Positions 42,742 through 50,347 of a DNA stretch of 64,000 nt are shown here, piece after piece. The position numbers and the translations under genes were made by a program. The notes beneath the pieces are model-generated. The model was not told the DNA's origin. It searched no databases and saw nothing but the letters and a program-made list of their open reading frames with translations. Origin of the DNA: Scatosoma sp045576335. Its GTDB lineage: Bacteria; Bacillota; Clostridia; Christensenellales; Borkfalkiaceae. The stretch lies in contig JAZNGH010000047.1 in the NCBI GenBank assembly GCA_045576335.1, positions 69,200-133,199 of the forward strand, in the 5' to 3' direction. Position 1 is the stretch's first letter. Each line of letters opens with the position of its first letter.

Positions 42742-43755
42742 TCAAATTTTCGCTTGAATAGCCGCTTTTACCGCCGCAACAACCTCGTTTATCGACATAT
42801 TCGAGGTATCTATTACCATTGCGTCTTTTGAACAAACGAGAGGTGAAAATTCGCGTTCGCTGTCCTGTTTATCACGGGCAACGATTTCCGCGTGCAGCGT
42901 GTCAAAATCCACCTTTTCACCGCGGGCAAGCAATTCGTCGTATCGGCGCGTAGCGCGAACGCGGCTGTCAGCCGTTATGAAAAATTTGAATTTTGCATCG
43001 GGCAATACCGTCGAGCCTATATCTCTGCCGTCAAGCACACAAGACATTCCGCGCGCAATTTCCCGTTGCATTTCAACCATTTTCACACGAACGGCAGGAT
43101 GCGCGGAAATCGTCGAAGCCGCCATAGAAACGGCGTTTTCACGGATAGCAGAGGAAACGTCCTCGCCGTCAAGTATGGTATGCTGTGCACCGTTACGATA
43201 TTCCACTTTTACGTTAAGAGCAGGCAACATTTTTTCTACGGCGTCTACGTCCTTAGGGTCAATCCTTAAACGCAAAGCTTTTAAGCCGCAAGCGCGGTAC
43301 ATAGCCCCCGTATCCAAATACAGGATATTATAATCCTTTGCCAAAGCTTTTGCAATCGTGCTCTTACCGCTCCCCGCCGGACCGTCCAGCGCGATATTGT
43401 ATATTTCGGAAATGTCTTTTCTCAATATTTTTGCTCCTTTTTGATAAATATGTTTTACCGCGCGATTATCGGCAAGCTCGGTGAAAAGCATTAAACGGAT
43501 ACATAAGCGTAAACCGCCGTCGATATCAGGCTCGATCGCGGCAAATAACGGCGCGAAATCGTACCCGCATTCCCTCGCCGCTTTTGCGGGGTGGTAGGAA
43601 TGAATATCCGTAGTCAAAGAGAATAAAAAGCCGCGTACTTCCTCCTTTTGCAACCCGTTTTCTTGAAAAACACCGTCAAGCAGTTCCTGCACAGAAAGCA
43701 CGATTTCTTCCTTACAATCCTTTTGTATCGTCGTAGCACCGCGTATAATCGTCAT
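42742..43755 (-). CDS. cmk: Chorismate mutase (AroH type)-cytidylate kinase fusion
   Basis: One continuous 337-residue frame from ATG 43755 (AGAGG upstream). Residues 1-115 match the AroH fold, which converts chorismate to prephenate. Arg5, Arg61, Glu75, Arg87, Tyr104 and Arg112 align with B. subtilis AroH Arg7, Arg63, Glu78, Arg90, Tyr108 and Arg116; the residue at Cys75 is Ala. Residues about 118-337 are a full cytidylate kinase, which phosphorylates CMP, with P-loop GPAGSGKS (125-132), LDTGAMYRA and LDGRDIGS. No stop or frameshift lies between. The Cmk part fits the neighbouring plsC-ispH-rpsA genes; the AroH part does not. Confidence 0.92.
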   Translation of the reverse strand: MTIIRGATTIQKDCKEEIVLSVQELLDGVFQENGLQKEEVRGFLFSLTTDIHSYHPAKAARECGYDFAPLFAAIEPDIDGGLRLCIRLMLFTELADNRAVKHIYQKGAKILRKDISEIYNIALDGPAGSGKSTIAKALAKDYNILYLDTGAMYRACGLKALRLRIDPKDVDAVEKMLPALNVKVEYRNGAQHTILDGEDVSSAIRENAVSMAASTISAHPAVRVKMVEMQREIARGMSCVLDGRDIGSTVLPDAKFKFFITADSRVRATRRYDELLARGEKVDFDTLHAEIVARDKQDSEREFSPLVCSKDAMVIDTSNMSINEVVAAVKAAIQAKI

Positions 43756-43851
43756 AATCGACCTCTTTTGCATAAAATTATAATAATATTATAACGGAAA
43801 AATTTTCTTTCGTCAAGTTTTCAAAGCGTATCCGTCAAAGAATTCGTGTAT

Positions 43852-45102
43852 TTAATCAATCGAATTTCCCGCGGCGTAGCCCGTAGAAAAGGCAATCTGC
43901 ATATTAAAGCCGCCCGTAAAAGCATCTAAATCAAGCACCTCACCACAGAATTTAAGCCCTTGCACCAGCTTGCTTTCCATAGTTTTGGGATTGACCTCCG
44001 ACAAATTAACGCCGCCTGACGTCACGATCGCCTCCTCAAAACCGCGCAAGCCCTTAATCCTAAAAGGCAGATTTTTCAAGGTGGAAACAAGCTTCAAACG
44101 TTCCTCTTTCGTGCATACGTTCACGGCTTTTTTCGTAGGAATACCGCTTACGGAAAGCACGAGCGGAATAAGCTTTTGCGGCAGCAACTCGCACAAAGCG
44201 TTAGCGATTTGTTTGTTTTTATACTTTTCAAAATCGCGAAGCAAGCGTTTGTCCAACGTTTGTTCGTCCAAAGCAGGCTTCAAATCGATAAACAGCCTTA
44301 AATCTCCCGTTTGTAAACGGTTTATAACGGACGACGCGGATAAAACGATAGGCCCCGATACCCCAAAATGCGTAAACAACATTTCCCCAAACTCATTATA
44401 CACCGTTTTTTGTCCGTTTTTTATGCAAATGGATACGTTTTTTAAGGCTAAGCCCTGCAATTCTTTATATACATTTCCCTCTAAATTTAAGCCGCAAAGC
44501 CCGCATTTCAAATCGGTCACCGTATGCCCACATTCTTGCGCAAAAACGTAGCCGTCGCCCGTAGAGCCCGTAGACGGATAGCTTAATCCACCCGTTGCAA
44601 CGATTACAATATCACAAGCATAATTGCCTGCATTCGTTTGCAACTCTACTACGCGTGACATAGGTATTTTGTCAGGCATAGCAATTTTTTCAATGAGGAT
44701 TTTTTCTACTTTTTCCTTTAATTTTATTTCCACTCCCGCGTTTTTACAAGCTTTTTCCAAGGTTTTTGTGACGTCGCTTGCGTGGTCAGAGGAGGGAAAA
44801 GCACGGTTTCCCCTTTCTATTTTGACGGATAAACCGTTATTTTCAAAGAAGTCAATGGTTTTTTGTGGCGGAAAAGAATACAGGCTTCCCCTTAAAAACT
44901 TTTCGCCACGCACAACGTTGCGTAAAAAATCTTCCGCCGAAACGTCGTTGGTGAAATTACATCGCCCTTTCCCCGTGATATAGATTTTTTTGCCGAGTTT
45001 CTCATTCTTTTCCAACAATACGACTTGATGTCCGTTTTTTGCAGCCGCATAGGCCGCCATTAAGCCAGCAGGTCCACCGCCAACAACGTATACTCTTTTC
45101 AT
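43852..45102 (-). CDS. HI0933/BaiN family FAD-dependent oxidoreductase
   Basis: Flavoprotein of unknown physiological substrate. The 416-residue protein starts with the dinucleotide-binding motif VVGGGPAGLMAA, then KIYITGKGRCNFTN, and ends with a second FAD motif region (GEVLDLDAFTGGFNMQIAFSTG, in part). BaiN homologues have been linked to bile-acid dehydroxylation, but most family members are housekeeping proteins of unknown role, so no function is claimed. The start follows GAGAGG. A longer frame to 45138 has no ribosome-binding site. Confidence 0.9.
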   Translation of the reverse strand: MKRVYVVGGGPAGLMAAYAAAKNGHQVVLLEKNEKLGKKIYITGKGRCNFTNDVSAEDFLRNVVRGEKFLRGSLYSFPPQKTIDFFENNGLSVKIERGNRAFPSSDHASDVTKTLEKACKNAGVEIKLKEKVEKILIEKIAMPDKIPMSRVVELQTNAGNYACDIVIVATGGLSYPSTGSTGDGYVFAQECGHTVTDLKCGLCGLNLEGNVYKELQGLALKNVSICIKNGQKTVYNEFGEMLFTHFGVSGPIVLSASSVINRLQTGDLRLFIDLKPALDEQTLDKRLLRDFEKYKNKQIANALCELLPQKLIPLVLSVSGIPTKKAVNVCTKEERLKLVSTLKNLPFRIKGLRGFEEAIVTSGGVNLSEVNPKTMESKLVQGLKFCGEVLDLDAFTGGFNMQIAFSTGYAAGNSID

Positions 45103-45157
45103 TTTTACCTCTCTTTTATATAAGGTATTTCCCCACACATTTCAATTTCATATATAT

Positions 45158-45178
45158 GTTTCACAATATTTGTTTCAC
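45158..45178 (-). repeat. GTGAAAC direct-repeat pair, 14-bp pitch
   Basis: GTTTCAC at 45158-45164 and 45172-45178 on the plus strand. It lies upstream of the flavoprotein gene and downstream of the oadA terminator. Confidence 0.6.
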
Positions 45179-45205
45179 GATGGTATAAAGTTTTATCGTA
45201 AAGAA

Positions 45206-45236
45206 GCAACCGACCGTCATCTAAACAGTCGGTTGC
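45206..45236 (-). terminator. Rho-independent terminator of the Na+ pump cluster
   Basis: On the minus strand GCAACCGAC pairs perfectly with GTCGGTTGC around a 13-base loop, followed by a T-rich tract. GTGAAAC repeat pairs lie on both sides. Confidence 0.8.
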
Positions 45237-45239
45237 ATT

Positions 45240-45260
45240 GTTTCACAATAAATGTTTCAC
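45240..45260 (-). repeat. GTGAAAC direct-repeat pair, 14-bp pitch
   Basis: GTTTCAC at 45240-45246 and 45254-45260 on the plus strand, between the oadA stop and its terminator. Same pitch as the pairs at 45158 and around coaE. Confidence 0.6.
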
Positions 45261-45271
45261 CGTGATTATCT

Positions 45272-46705
45272 TCAAACGGGATATACACCCGTTTTTGCCA
45301 AATCGCGGTCTACGCCTTGTTTTTGCGCTTCGCGCCATTTGAAGAAGTTTTCAGCCACTTGTTCAAACACTGCATACGAGAGAACGTCCTCTTCCTTTTC
45401 GTAGTAGCCAAGCTCAACGACCTTTTTCTTGATTTCCTCGTATTCAGGCTGCAACAAATCTGCCGGGCGGCAAGTAATTCTTTCCGCTCCTTTTAGTACC
45501 TTTTCTGCAATTTCTTCATTCAAAGGCATAGGCAGCGTACCGTATTTACCCGCAAACAAATCACGCGTTTCTTTGGTAACCATTTTATAACGCTCGTTCA
45601 TAACGACGTTCATAACCGCTTGCGTACCAACGATTTGCGAGGACGGCGTAACCAAAGGAGGATAACCGCAATCCTTTCTGACATTGGGAACTTCGGCAAG
45701 ACATTCCATAAGCTTATCTGCTTTGCCCGCCTTTTCAAGCTGATTAATCAAATTAGAAAGCATACCGCCAGGAACTTGGTAAAGCAACGTATTAACGTCA
45801 ATGCCCTTGGATTTTTCATTCAAAATCTTATCGTCTTTCAAACGCTTTTCAACCGTTTTGAAGTGTTTAACGATAGGAAGAAGCTTGTTAATATCGATAC
45901 CTGTATCGTAAGGCGTTCCTTTGAGGGTAGCTACAAGCGGTTCAGTTGCAGGTTGGGAAGTACCATTTCCAAGCGGCGAAAGCGCGGTATCTACGATATC
46001 TACGCCCGCAAGAATTGCCATAAGATAGGTCATATCGCCCGTACCCGTGGTATTATGCGTATGCAAGTGTAATTTTGTCGTGGGCTTTAACGCCTTTTTA
46101 AGCGCGCTTACAAGCGTATATGCACGGAAAGGAAGCAAAAGGTTTGCCATATCCTTCAAGCAGATATTATCCGCGCCGCGTTCTTCAAGCTGCTTCGCAA
46201 GCGCAACGAAATATTCGTCCGTAAAGACCTCTTTGCCGTCAACGACCGCACTCGTGTAACAAATGGTAGCTTCACAAACGCCGCCGTATTTTTTAATGGC
46301 TTTCATAGAAACTTCCAGATTTCTAGGGTCATTCAGCGCGTCGAAAACACGAATTACGCCCACGCCATTTTCAATGGATTTTGCAACGAACTTTTCTACT
46401 ACGTCGTCTGCATAATGGCGATAGCCAAGCAGATTTTGTCCGCGAAGAAGCATTTGAATAGGTGTTTTAAGATGTGCTTTTAAGGTACGCAAACGTTCCC
46501 AAGGGTCTTCGTTCAAGAAACGCAAGCAAGAGTCAAACGTTGCCCCGCCCCACGCTTCAATGGAATAATAACCGATTTCGTCAAGCTGCTCTAATACAGG
46601 GAGCATCTCTTCTATTCTCATACGCGTTGCCGCTTGCGATTGATGCGCATCACGCAAAATCGTTTCGGTAAGCATAATTTTTTTATTTTCAAAATTCAGT
46701 TCCAT
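45272..46705 (-). CDS. oadA: Oxaloacetate decarboxylase alpha-type carboxyltransferase (5S type)
   Basis: Moves CO2 between biotin and pyruvate/oxaloacetate. The 477-residue protein has the metal-binding TETILRDAHQS, the catalytic Lys in CLKDMANLL, HLHTHNTTG with two metal-binding His, and the PYC_OADA C-terminal domain. It lacks the C-terminal biotinyl domain of proteobacterial OadA, which is supplied here by the separate carrier protein. It therefore resembles the 5S subunit of transcarboxylase. It is the last gene of the five-gene cluster, 17 bp after the beta subunit. Confidence 0.93.
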   Translation of the reverse strand: MELNFENKKIMLTETILRDAHQSQAATRMRIEEMLPVLEQLDEIGYYSIEAWGGATFDSCLRFLNEDPWERLRTLKAHLKTPIQMLLRGQNLLGYRHYADDVVEKFVAKSIENGVGVIRVFDALNDPRNLEVSMKAIKKYGGVCEATICYTSAVVDGKEVFTDEYFVALAKQLEERGADNICLKDMANLLLPFRAYTLVSALKKALKPTTKLHLHTHNTTGTGDMTYLMAILAGVDIVDTALSPLGNGTSQPATEPLVATLKGTPYDTGIDINKLLPIVKHFKTVEKRLKDDKILNEKSKGIDVNTLLYQVPGGMLSNLINQLEKAGKADKLMECLAEVPNVRKDCGYPPLVTPSSQIVGTQAVMNVVMNERYKMVTKETRDLFAGKYGTLPMPLNEEIAEKVLKGAERITCRPADLLQPEYEEIKKKVVELGYYEKEEDVLSYAVFEQVAENFFKWREAQKQGVDRDLAKTGVYPV

Positions 46706-46722
46706 ATATCTTTACCTCATCA

Positions 46723-47931
46723 TTAAATAATCGCAAGTAAGAAACCAGCGGCAATTGCAGAGCCGATAACCCCCGCAACGTTAGGTCCCATAGCGTGCAT
46801 CAACAAATGGTTGCTTGGATCGGATTCCCGACCTACGTCCTCGGAAATACGTGCCGCCATAGGTACAGCGGAAACACCCGCACTCCCGATTAACGGATTG
46901 ATTTTACCTTTGGAAATCTTGCACATCAATCTGCCCATAAGCAATCCGCCGATAGTACCGCAACTGAACGCAACAAGTCCAAGCGCGATAATACCAAGCG
47001 TCGTGGGCGACAAGAACGTAGCCCCGTAGGCCTTACAGCCAACGGATACGCCAAGGAAAATCGTGATGGTATTCATAAGTCCGTTTTGCGCTTGGGAAGA
47101 AAGTCTGTCGCATACGCCGCTTTCTTTAAGCAGATTACCAAGCATCAGCATACCCAAAAGCGGAACAGCGTCGGGCAGCAAAATCCCTACAACCAGCGTA
47201 ACGACGATCGGAAATACGATTTTTTCGACCTTGCTGACCGTGCGAAGCGGTTTCATTTTGATTGCGCGTTCCTTCTGCGGAACAATCAGCTTCATAAGCG
47301 GTTTCTGGATAATGGGAATAAGCGCCATATACGAATACGCTGCCACGGCAATCGCGGAAAGTAAATCGGTATGCGTGCCGTTAAACTGTGCATATTGCGC
47401 TAATTTTTGCGTAACGTAAATAGCCGTAGGCCCGTCCGCGCCCCCGATAATGGCAATCGAAGCCGACGCCGCAAGATTAAAGCCGAGCGCAGTTGCCGCA
47501 ATCAGCGTTAAAAATACGCCAAGCTGCGCCGCCGCACCGATAAGCATACTCTTAGGGTTGGAAATCAAAGGTCCAAAATCAGTCATTGCGCCGATACCAA
47601 GGAAGATGAGCGGCGGATAGATAACGTTTTGAACGCCGAAGAAAAGATACCACAAAAGCCCTGGATTTTCTACGTTGTCATAGGTATGAGGCATACCCTC
47701 CGCGTACGTTCCCCAAACGACGTTATACGCGCCCGGAAGATTGATAAGAAACATACCGAACGCAATAGGCAACAAGAGTAGAGGCTCGAATTTTTTTACG
47801 ATTGCAAGGTATATAAGAACGAAAGAAATGAGAATCATTACGTAATTTTCCCAAGTTCCGTTCATAATACCGAGCGAATTCCATAAATTCGTAAACATTT
47901 CCCCTACGTTTATGAGTAAATTATTTAACAT
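46723..47931 (-). CDS. oadB: Na+-pumping decarboxylase beta subunit
   Basis: Integral membrane subunit that decarboxylates carboxybiotin and exports Na+. The 402-residue protein has about nine to eleven transmembrane segments. The conserved GGADGPTAIYVT segment includes the Asp that binds Na+, and a GFNLAASASIAIIGG stretch precedes it. It is shared in family between oxaloacetate, methylmalonyl-CoA and glutaconyl-CoA decarboxylases, so it does not tell the substrate. Confidence 0.94.
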   Translation of the reverse strand: MLNNLLINVGEMFTNLWNSLGIMNGTWENYVMILISFVLIYLAIVKKFEPLLLLPIAFGMFLINLPGAYNVVWGTYAEGMPHTYDNVENPGLLWYLFFGVQNVIYPPLIFLGIGAMTDFGPLISNPKSMLIGAAAQLGVFLTLIAATALGFNLAASASIAIIGGADGPTAIYVTQKLAQYAQFNGTHTDLLSAIAVAAYSYMALIPIIQKPLMKLIVPQKERAIKMKPLRTVSKVEKIVFPIVVTLVVGILLPDAVPLLGMLMLGNLLKESGVCDRLSSQAQNGLMNTITIFLGVSVGCKAYGATFLSPTTLGIIALGLVAFSCGTIGGLLMGRLMCKISKGKINPLIGSAGVSAVPMAARISEDVGRESDPSNHLLMHAMGPNVAGVIGSAIAAGFLLAII

Positions 47932-47955
47932 AACAGAATTTCCCGTTTCTTATTT

Positions 47956-48360
47956 TTAACCGATAACAGCCAAGACTGCATCCGATTCCACGTTGGCACC
48001 CTTCGCAACTTGGAAGGATACGACACCGTCGCAAGGAGCAGTAATATCGTTGTCCATCTTCATTGCTTCAAGCACGAGAATAGGTTGATCCTTTTTAACC
48101 GTAGCCCCTTCGGCAACCAACAGATTTTTAATAAGTCCAGGGAACGGAGAAAGCACTTTTTCACCGTTTGCAGATACGGGCTTCGCGGGTTGCGGCGCGG
48201 GAGCGGGCGTTGCTTTGGGTGCAGCCGCGGGAGCGGGAGCCGCTACGACGGGAGCAACAGGCGCAACGGGTGCAACAACGGGCGCGGAAGCGGCAACGCC
48301 GACTTCTTCAACCCCGACTTCATAGGATTTTCCATTTACTGTGATAACAAAATTACGCAT
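47956..48360 (-). CDS. Biotin carboxyl carrier protein (gamma/1.3S type)
   Basis: Carries carboxybiotin between the carboxyltransferases and the membrane pump. The 134-residue protein has an N-terminal segment (1-22), an Ala/Pro-rich flexible linker (about 23-62) and a biotinyl domain with EAMKMD, Lys101 being the biotinylated residue. This layout matches GcdC/MmdC and the transcarboxylase 1.3S subunit. It lies between the delta-like and beta subunit genes. Confidence 0.94.
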   Translation of the reverse strand: MRNFVITVNGKSYEVGVEEVGVAASAPVVAPVAPVAPVVAAPAPAAAPKATPAPAPQPAKPVSANGEKVLSPFPGLIKNLLVAEGATVKKDQPILVLEAMKMDNDITAPCDGVVSFQVAKGANVESDAVLAVIG

Positions 48361-48373
48361 AACGTTTTTCTCC

Positions 48374-48721
48374 TTAAATTCTCTTTATTCTTTTTACTCT
48401 AAATTCACACTTTGGATTGTTCGTCTGATAATAAGCCATGATTGCCGCCGTAATCACCGCTACCGTTTCCTCGGAAATCTGCTCGGCGTCTGCCGCGGCA
48501 AGACTTTCCGTTACTTCTTTAATCGGTTCGGCTTTCGGCGTTTTTACTGTCGTTTGCGGGGAATTTTTATGCATAAGCTTGCCCACGAGCCAAACGATCA
48601 AAATCAAAAACGCAATCCCGACGAATACGACCGCAAAACCAAGCAGGGCGTAAAGCGCTGCTTCGCCTATGCTCACGGTGCGCGTCGGATCGGTTACACT
48701 TGTCAATAAATTGAACAACAT
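48374..48721 (-). CDS. OadG/MmdD-like small membrane subunit
   Basis: Small anchoring subunit of biotin-dependent Na+ pumps (OadG or the delta subunit MmdD). From ATG 48721 (AGGAGG upstream) it has 115 residues: one transmembrane helix (about 20-45), a linker and a C-terminal segment. A frame to 48760 overlaps the upstream gene. It is expected to hold the carboxyltransferase and carrier at the membrane. Confidence 0.85.
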   Translation of the reverse strand: MLFNLLTSVTDPTRTVSIGEAALYALLGFAVVFVGIAFLILIVWLVGKLMHKNSPQTTVKTPKAEPIKEVTESLAAADAEQISEETVAVITAAIMAYYQTNNPKCEFRVKRIKRI

Positions 48722-48731
48722 TTGCCCCTCC

Positions 48732-50099
48732 TTATCTCGCAAACATTTGCAAAGAAGCAATAAGATATTGTTTTACGAACTGCGGCTCGATAATCGCGTC
48801 AATATAGCCGTCTTTCGCCGCATGAATGGGATCGGCATTTTCGTCGGCGTATCTTGCCGCAAGCGTTGCCTTGTCCGCTTTTTCATTGCCCAGCTCAATC
48901 GTAGCCCCTTGCACGCTGTCAAACAAAGCGATACTTGCGTTCGCAAAAGCACAGGTGTAATCAAATCCGACGGATTTTGCCGCAAACAAGGAATAACCAA
49001 GACCAATCGCTTTTTTATAAACGACTGCAATCTTCGCCGTATCAATCGTATCGAGAATATCGAGATATTCCGCAACCTCTTTCATTACGCGGCTATTGTT
49101 GACGCAAGCGCAAGGGCAAACGCCTTTCGTGTTCGTAAAAGTCAAGAAAGGCAACTGATAGCAGCAGGCAAGCTCCGCAAAATTTCTGATTTTTGCAAGC
49201 TTTGCCGCGTTGAGCTCTACGCCCTCTTCGCCGCCGTCGAATACGACTGCCGCAACAGCCAAACCGCCGATTCGTCCAAGCACCGTTTTCACGTCAGGCT
49301 CAAACGTAGACCATACCTCCAAAGGACTTTCAAAAATCGTCATAAGCGTATCCGCGGTAACGGTTTCATTGAGCACGGGTATGGCTTCGTTCAATTCCGC
49401 GTTTATGCAAGGAACGGTAAGCACGTTTGCAATTTGCGCGATTTTTACCCGAGCCTCGGCGATATCAGCCACTTCAAACGCGGGAATACCCGTTTTATCA
49501 AGCGCTTTCATTCCGCCAACCTCTTCTTTCGGGAGGTTTTTTCCTGCCTTTGCAGACAAAACAAAAGGACTGTTAATTGCCAAAACGCTCTTCTTTTCCA
49601 CGAAGAACGTGAAATCCGCCACAGCGGCAAGCATAGCCACCGAGCCGTACACCTCTCCGTCTACGACAACGTATTGAGGTACTACGCCTTTAAGCTGGGT
49701 AGATCTCATCAACAATTTACCAAGTCCTTCCAACACGGTAACGCCTTCACCGATTTGCACCCCGCGAGTATTCAACAGATACACCACGGGAATTGCATTT
49801 TTTTCGGCAATATCCAAGCATTTTACGATTTTATCGCAATTTGCCTTGGAAATACCGCCGTCAAACGCCTTAAAATTTTGAGCAACGATATAATACGGAG
49901 CGTCGTCAATCGTAGCAAAGCCGGTGATAACCCCTTCGCCCTCCGCGCCGTCGCCGTAAAAATCGTTTTTAGAAAAGCTGAACGCGGACAATTCAACGAA
50001 GCTTTCTTCGTCAACCAACGCGTTGATACGGCTTCGGATTTCTTTACCGAGTTCAAGAAGCCGTGCTTTTCTCTCTTGCAGTAATTGTATTTTATCCAT
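48732..50099 (-). CDS. Divergent acyl-CoA carboxyltransferase (MmdA/12S-like)
   Basis: The 455-residue protein has the two-lobed crotonase-type carboxyltransferase fold. It belongs with MmdA, GcdA and the transcarboxylase 12S subunit, which move CO2 from an acyl-CoA to biotin. The usual N-terminal oxyanion motif SGGARIQEG reads TRGVQIGEG, the C-terminal GGAY reads GLGY, and the PGFLPGxxQE segment is a Cys-containing TKGVCPCACVNN. The substrate and even activity are therefore uncertain. ATG 50099 is set by GGAGGG; a longer frame to 50249 crosses the promoter. It is first in the cluster. Confidence 0.82.
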   Translation of the reverse strand: MDKIQLLQERKARLLELGKEIRSRINALVDEESFVELSAFSFSKNDFYGDGAEGEGVITGFATIDDAPYYIVAQNFKAFDGGISKANCDKIVKCLDIAEKNAIPVVYLLNTRGVQIGEGVTVLEGLGKLLMRSTQLKGVVPQYVVVDGEVYGSVAMLAAVADFTFFVEKKSVLAINSPFVLSAKAGKNLPKEEVGGMKALDKTGIPAFEVADIAEARVKIAQIANVLTVPCINAELNEAIPVLNETVTADTLMTIFESPLEVWSTFEPDVKTVLGRIGGLAVAAVVFDGGEEGVELNAAKLAKIRNFAELACCYQLPFLTFTNTKGVCPCACVNNSRVMKEVAEYLDILDTIDTAKIAVVYKKAIGLGYSLFAAKSVGFDYTCAFANASIALFDSVQGATIELGNEKADKATLAARYADENADPIHAAKDGYIDAIIEPQFVKQYLIASLQMFAR

Positions 50100-50114
50100 A
50101 GTTACCCTCCGAGA

Positions 50115-50162
50115 AATTTTGGCAATACAAGCGTATATTTTCTTATCCACTTTTGCCAATTC
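50115..50162 (-). promoter_or_regulatory. Inverted repeat in the leader of the Na+ pump cluster
   Basis: AATTGGCAA and TTGCCAAAATT arms, about 27 bases apart, lie in the 5' UTR just before the ribosome-binding site. They could pair in RNA or bind a protein. No known riboswitch is recognised. Confidence 0.4.
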
Positions 50163-50175
50163 TCCACTAATTAAC

Positions 50176-50204
50176 ATTATACAACAAACGTTATCAAATT
50201 GCAA
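50176..50204 (-). promoter_or_regulatory. Sigma-A promoter of the Na+ pump cluster
   Basis: On the minus strand TTGCAA (50199-50204), a 17-bp spacer and TATAAT (50176-50181), about 75 bases before the start of the first gene. Confidence 0.7.
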
Positions 50205-50236
50205 GCGAATGAAAGAAAATTTTTCCTTTTTTTCGC

Positions 50237-50275
50237 AAAAAATCGACAATGCGCATTTTTACTCGCATTGTCGAT
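50237..50275 (-). terminator. Rho-independent terminator after the VTT-domain gene
   Basis: ATCGACAATGCG and CGCATTGTCGAT form a perfect 12-bp stem with a 10-base loop, followed on the minus strand by TTTTTT. It lies about 70 bp past the gene's stop codon. Confidence 0.85.
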
Positions 50276-50347
50276 ACTTTCTTTTGAATTTCATAATTTT
50301 TTGCGAGCGTTTTGCTTATATTATTATGCTGCAACCGTAAAAAAATA

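Noticed and set aside
43852..45102. Bile-acid dehydroxylation gene baiN
   Set aside because: The protein is in the HI0933/BaiN family, but there are no other bai genes nearby and the family is widespread in bacteria that do not meet bile acids.
48669..50084. 471-codon plus-strand ORF opposite the carboxyltransferase gene
   Set aside because: It is antisense to a clear carboxyltransferase-fold gene with a good ribosome-binding site and promoter; the long open frame reflects codon bias.
50100..50175. Riboswitch in the leader of the Na+ pump cluster
   Set aside because: Only one TTGGCAA/TTGCCAA inverted repeat is visible, without the conserved core of any riboswitch class I know. Kept only as an inverted repeat.
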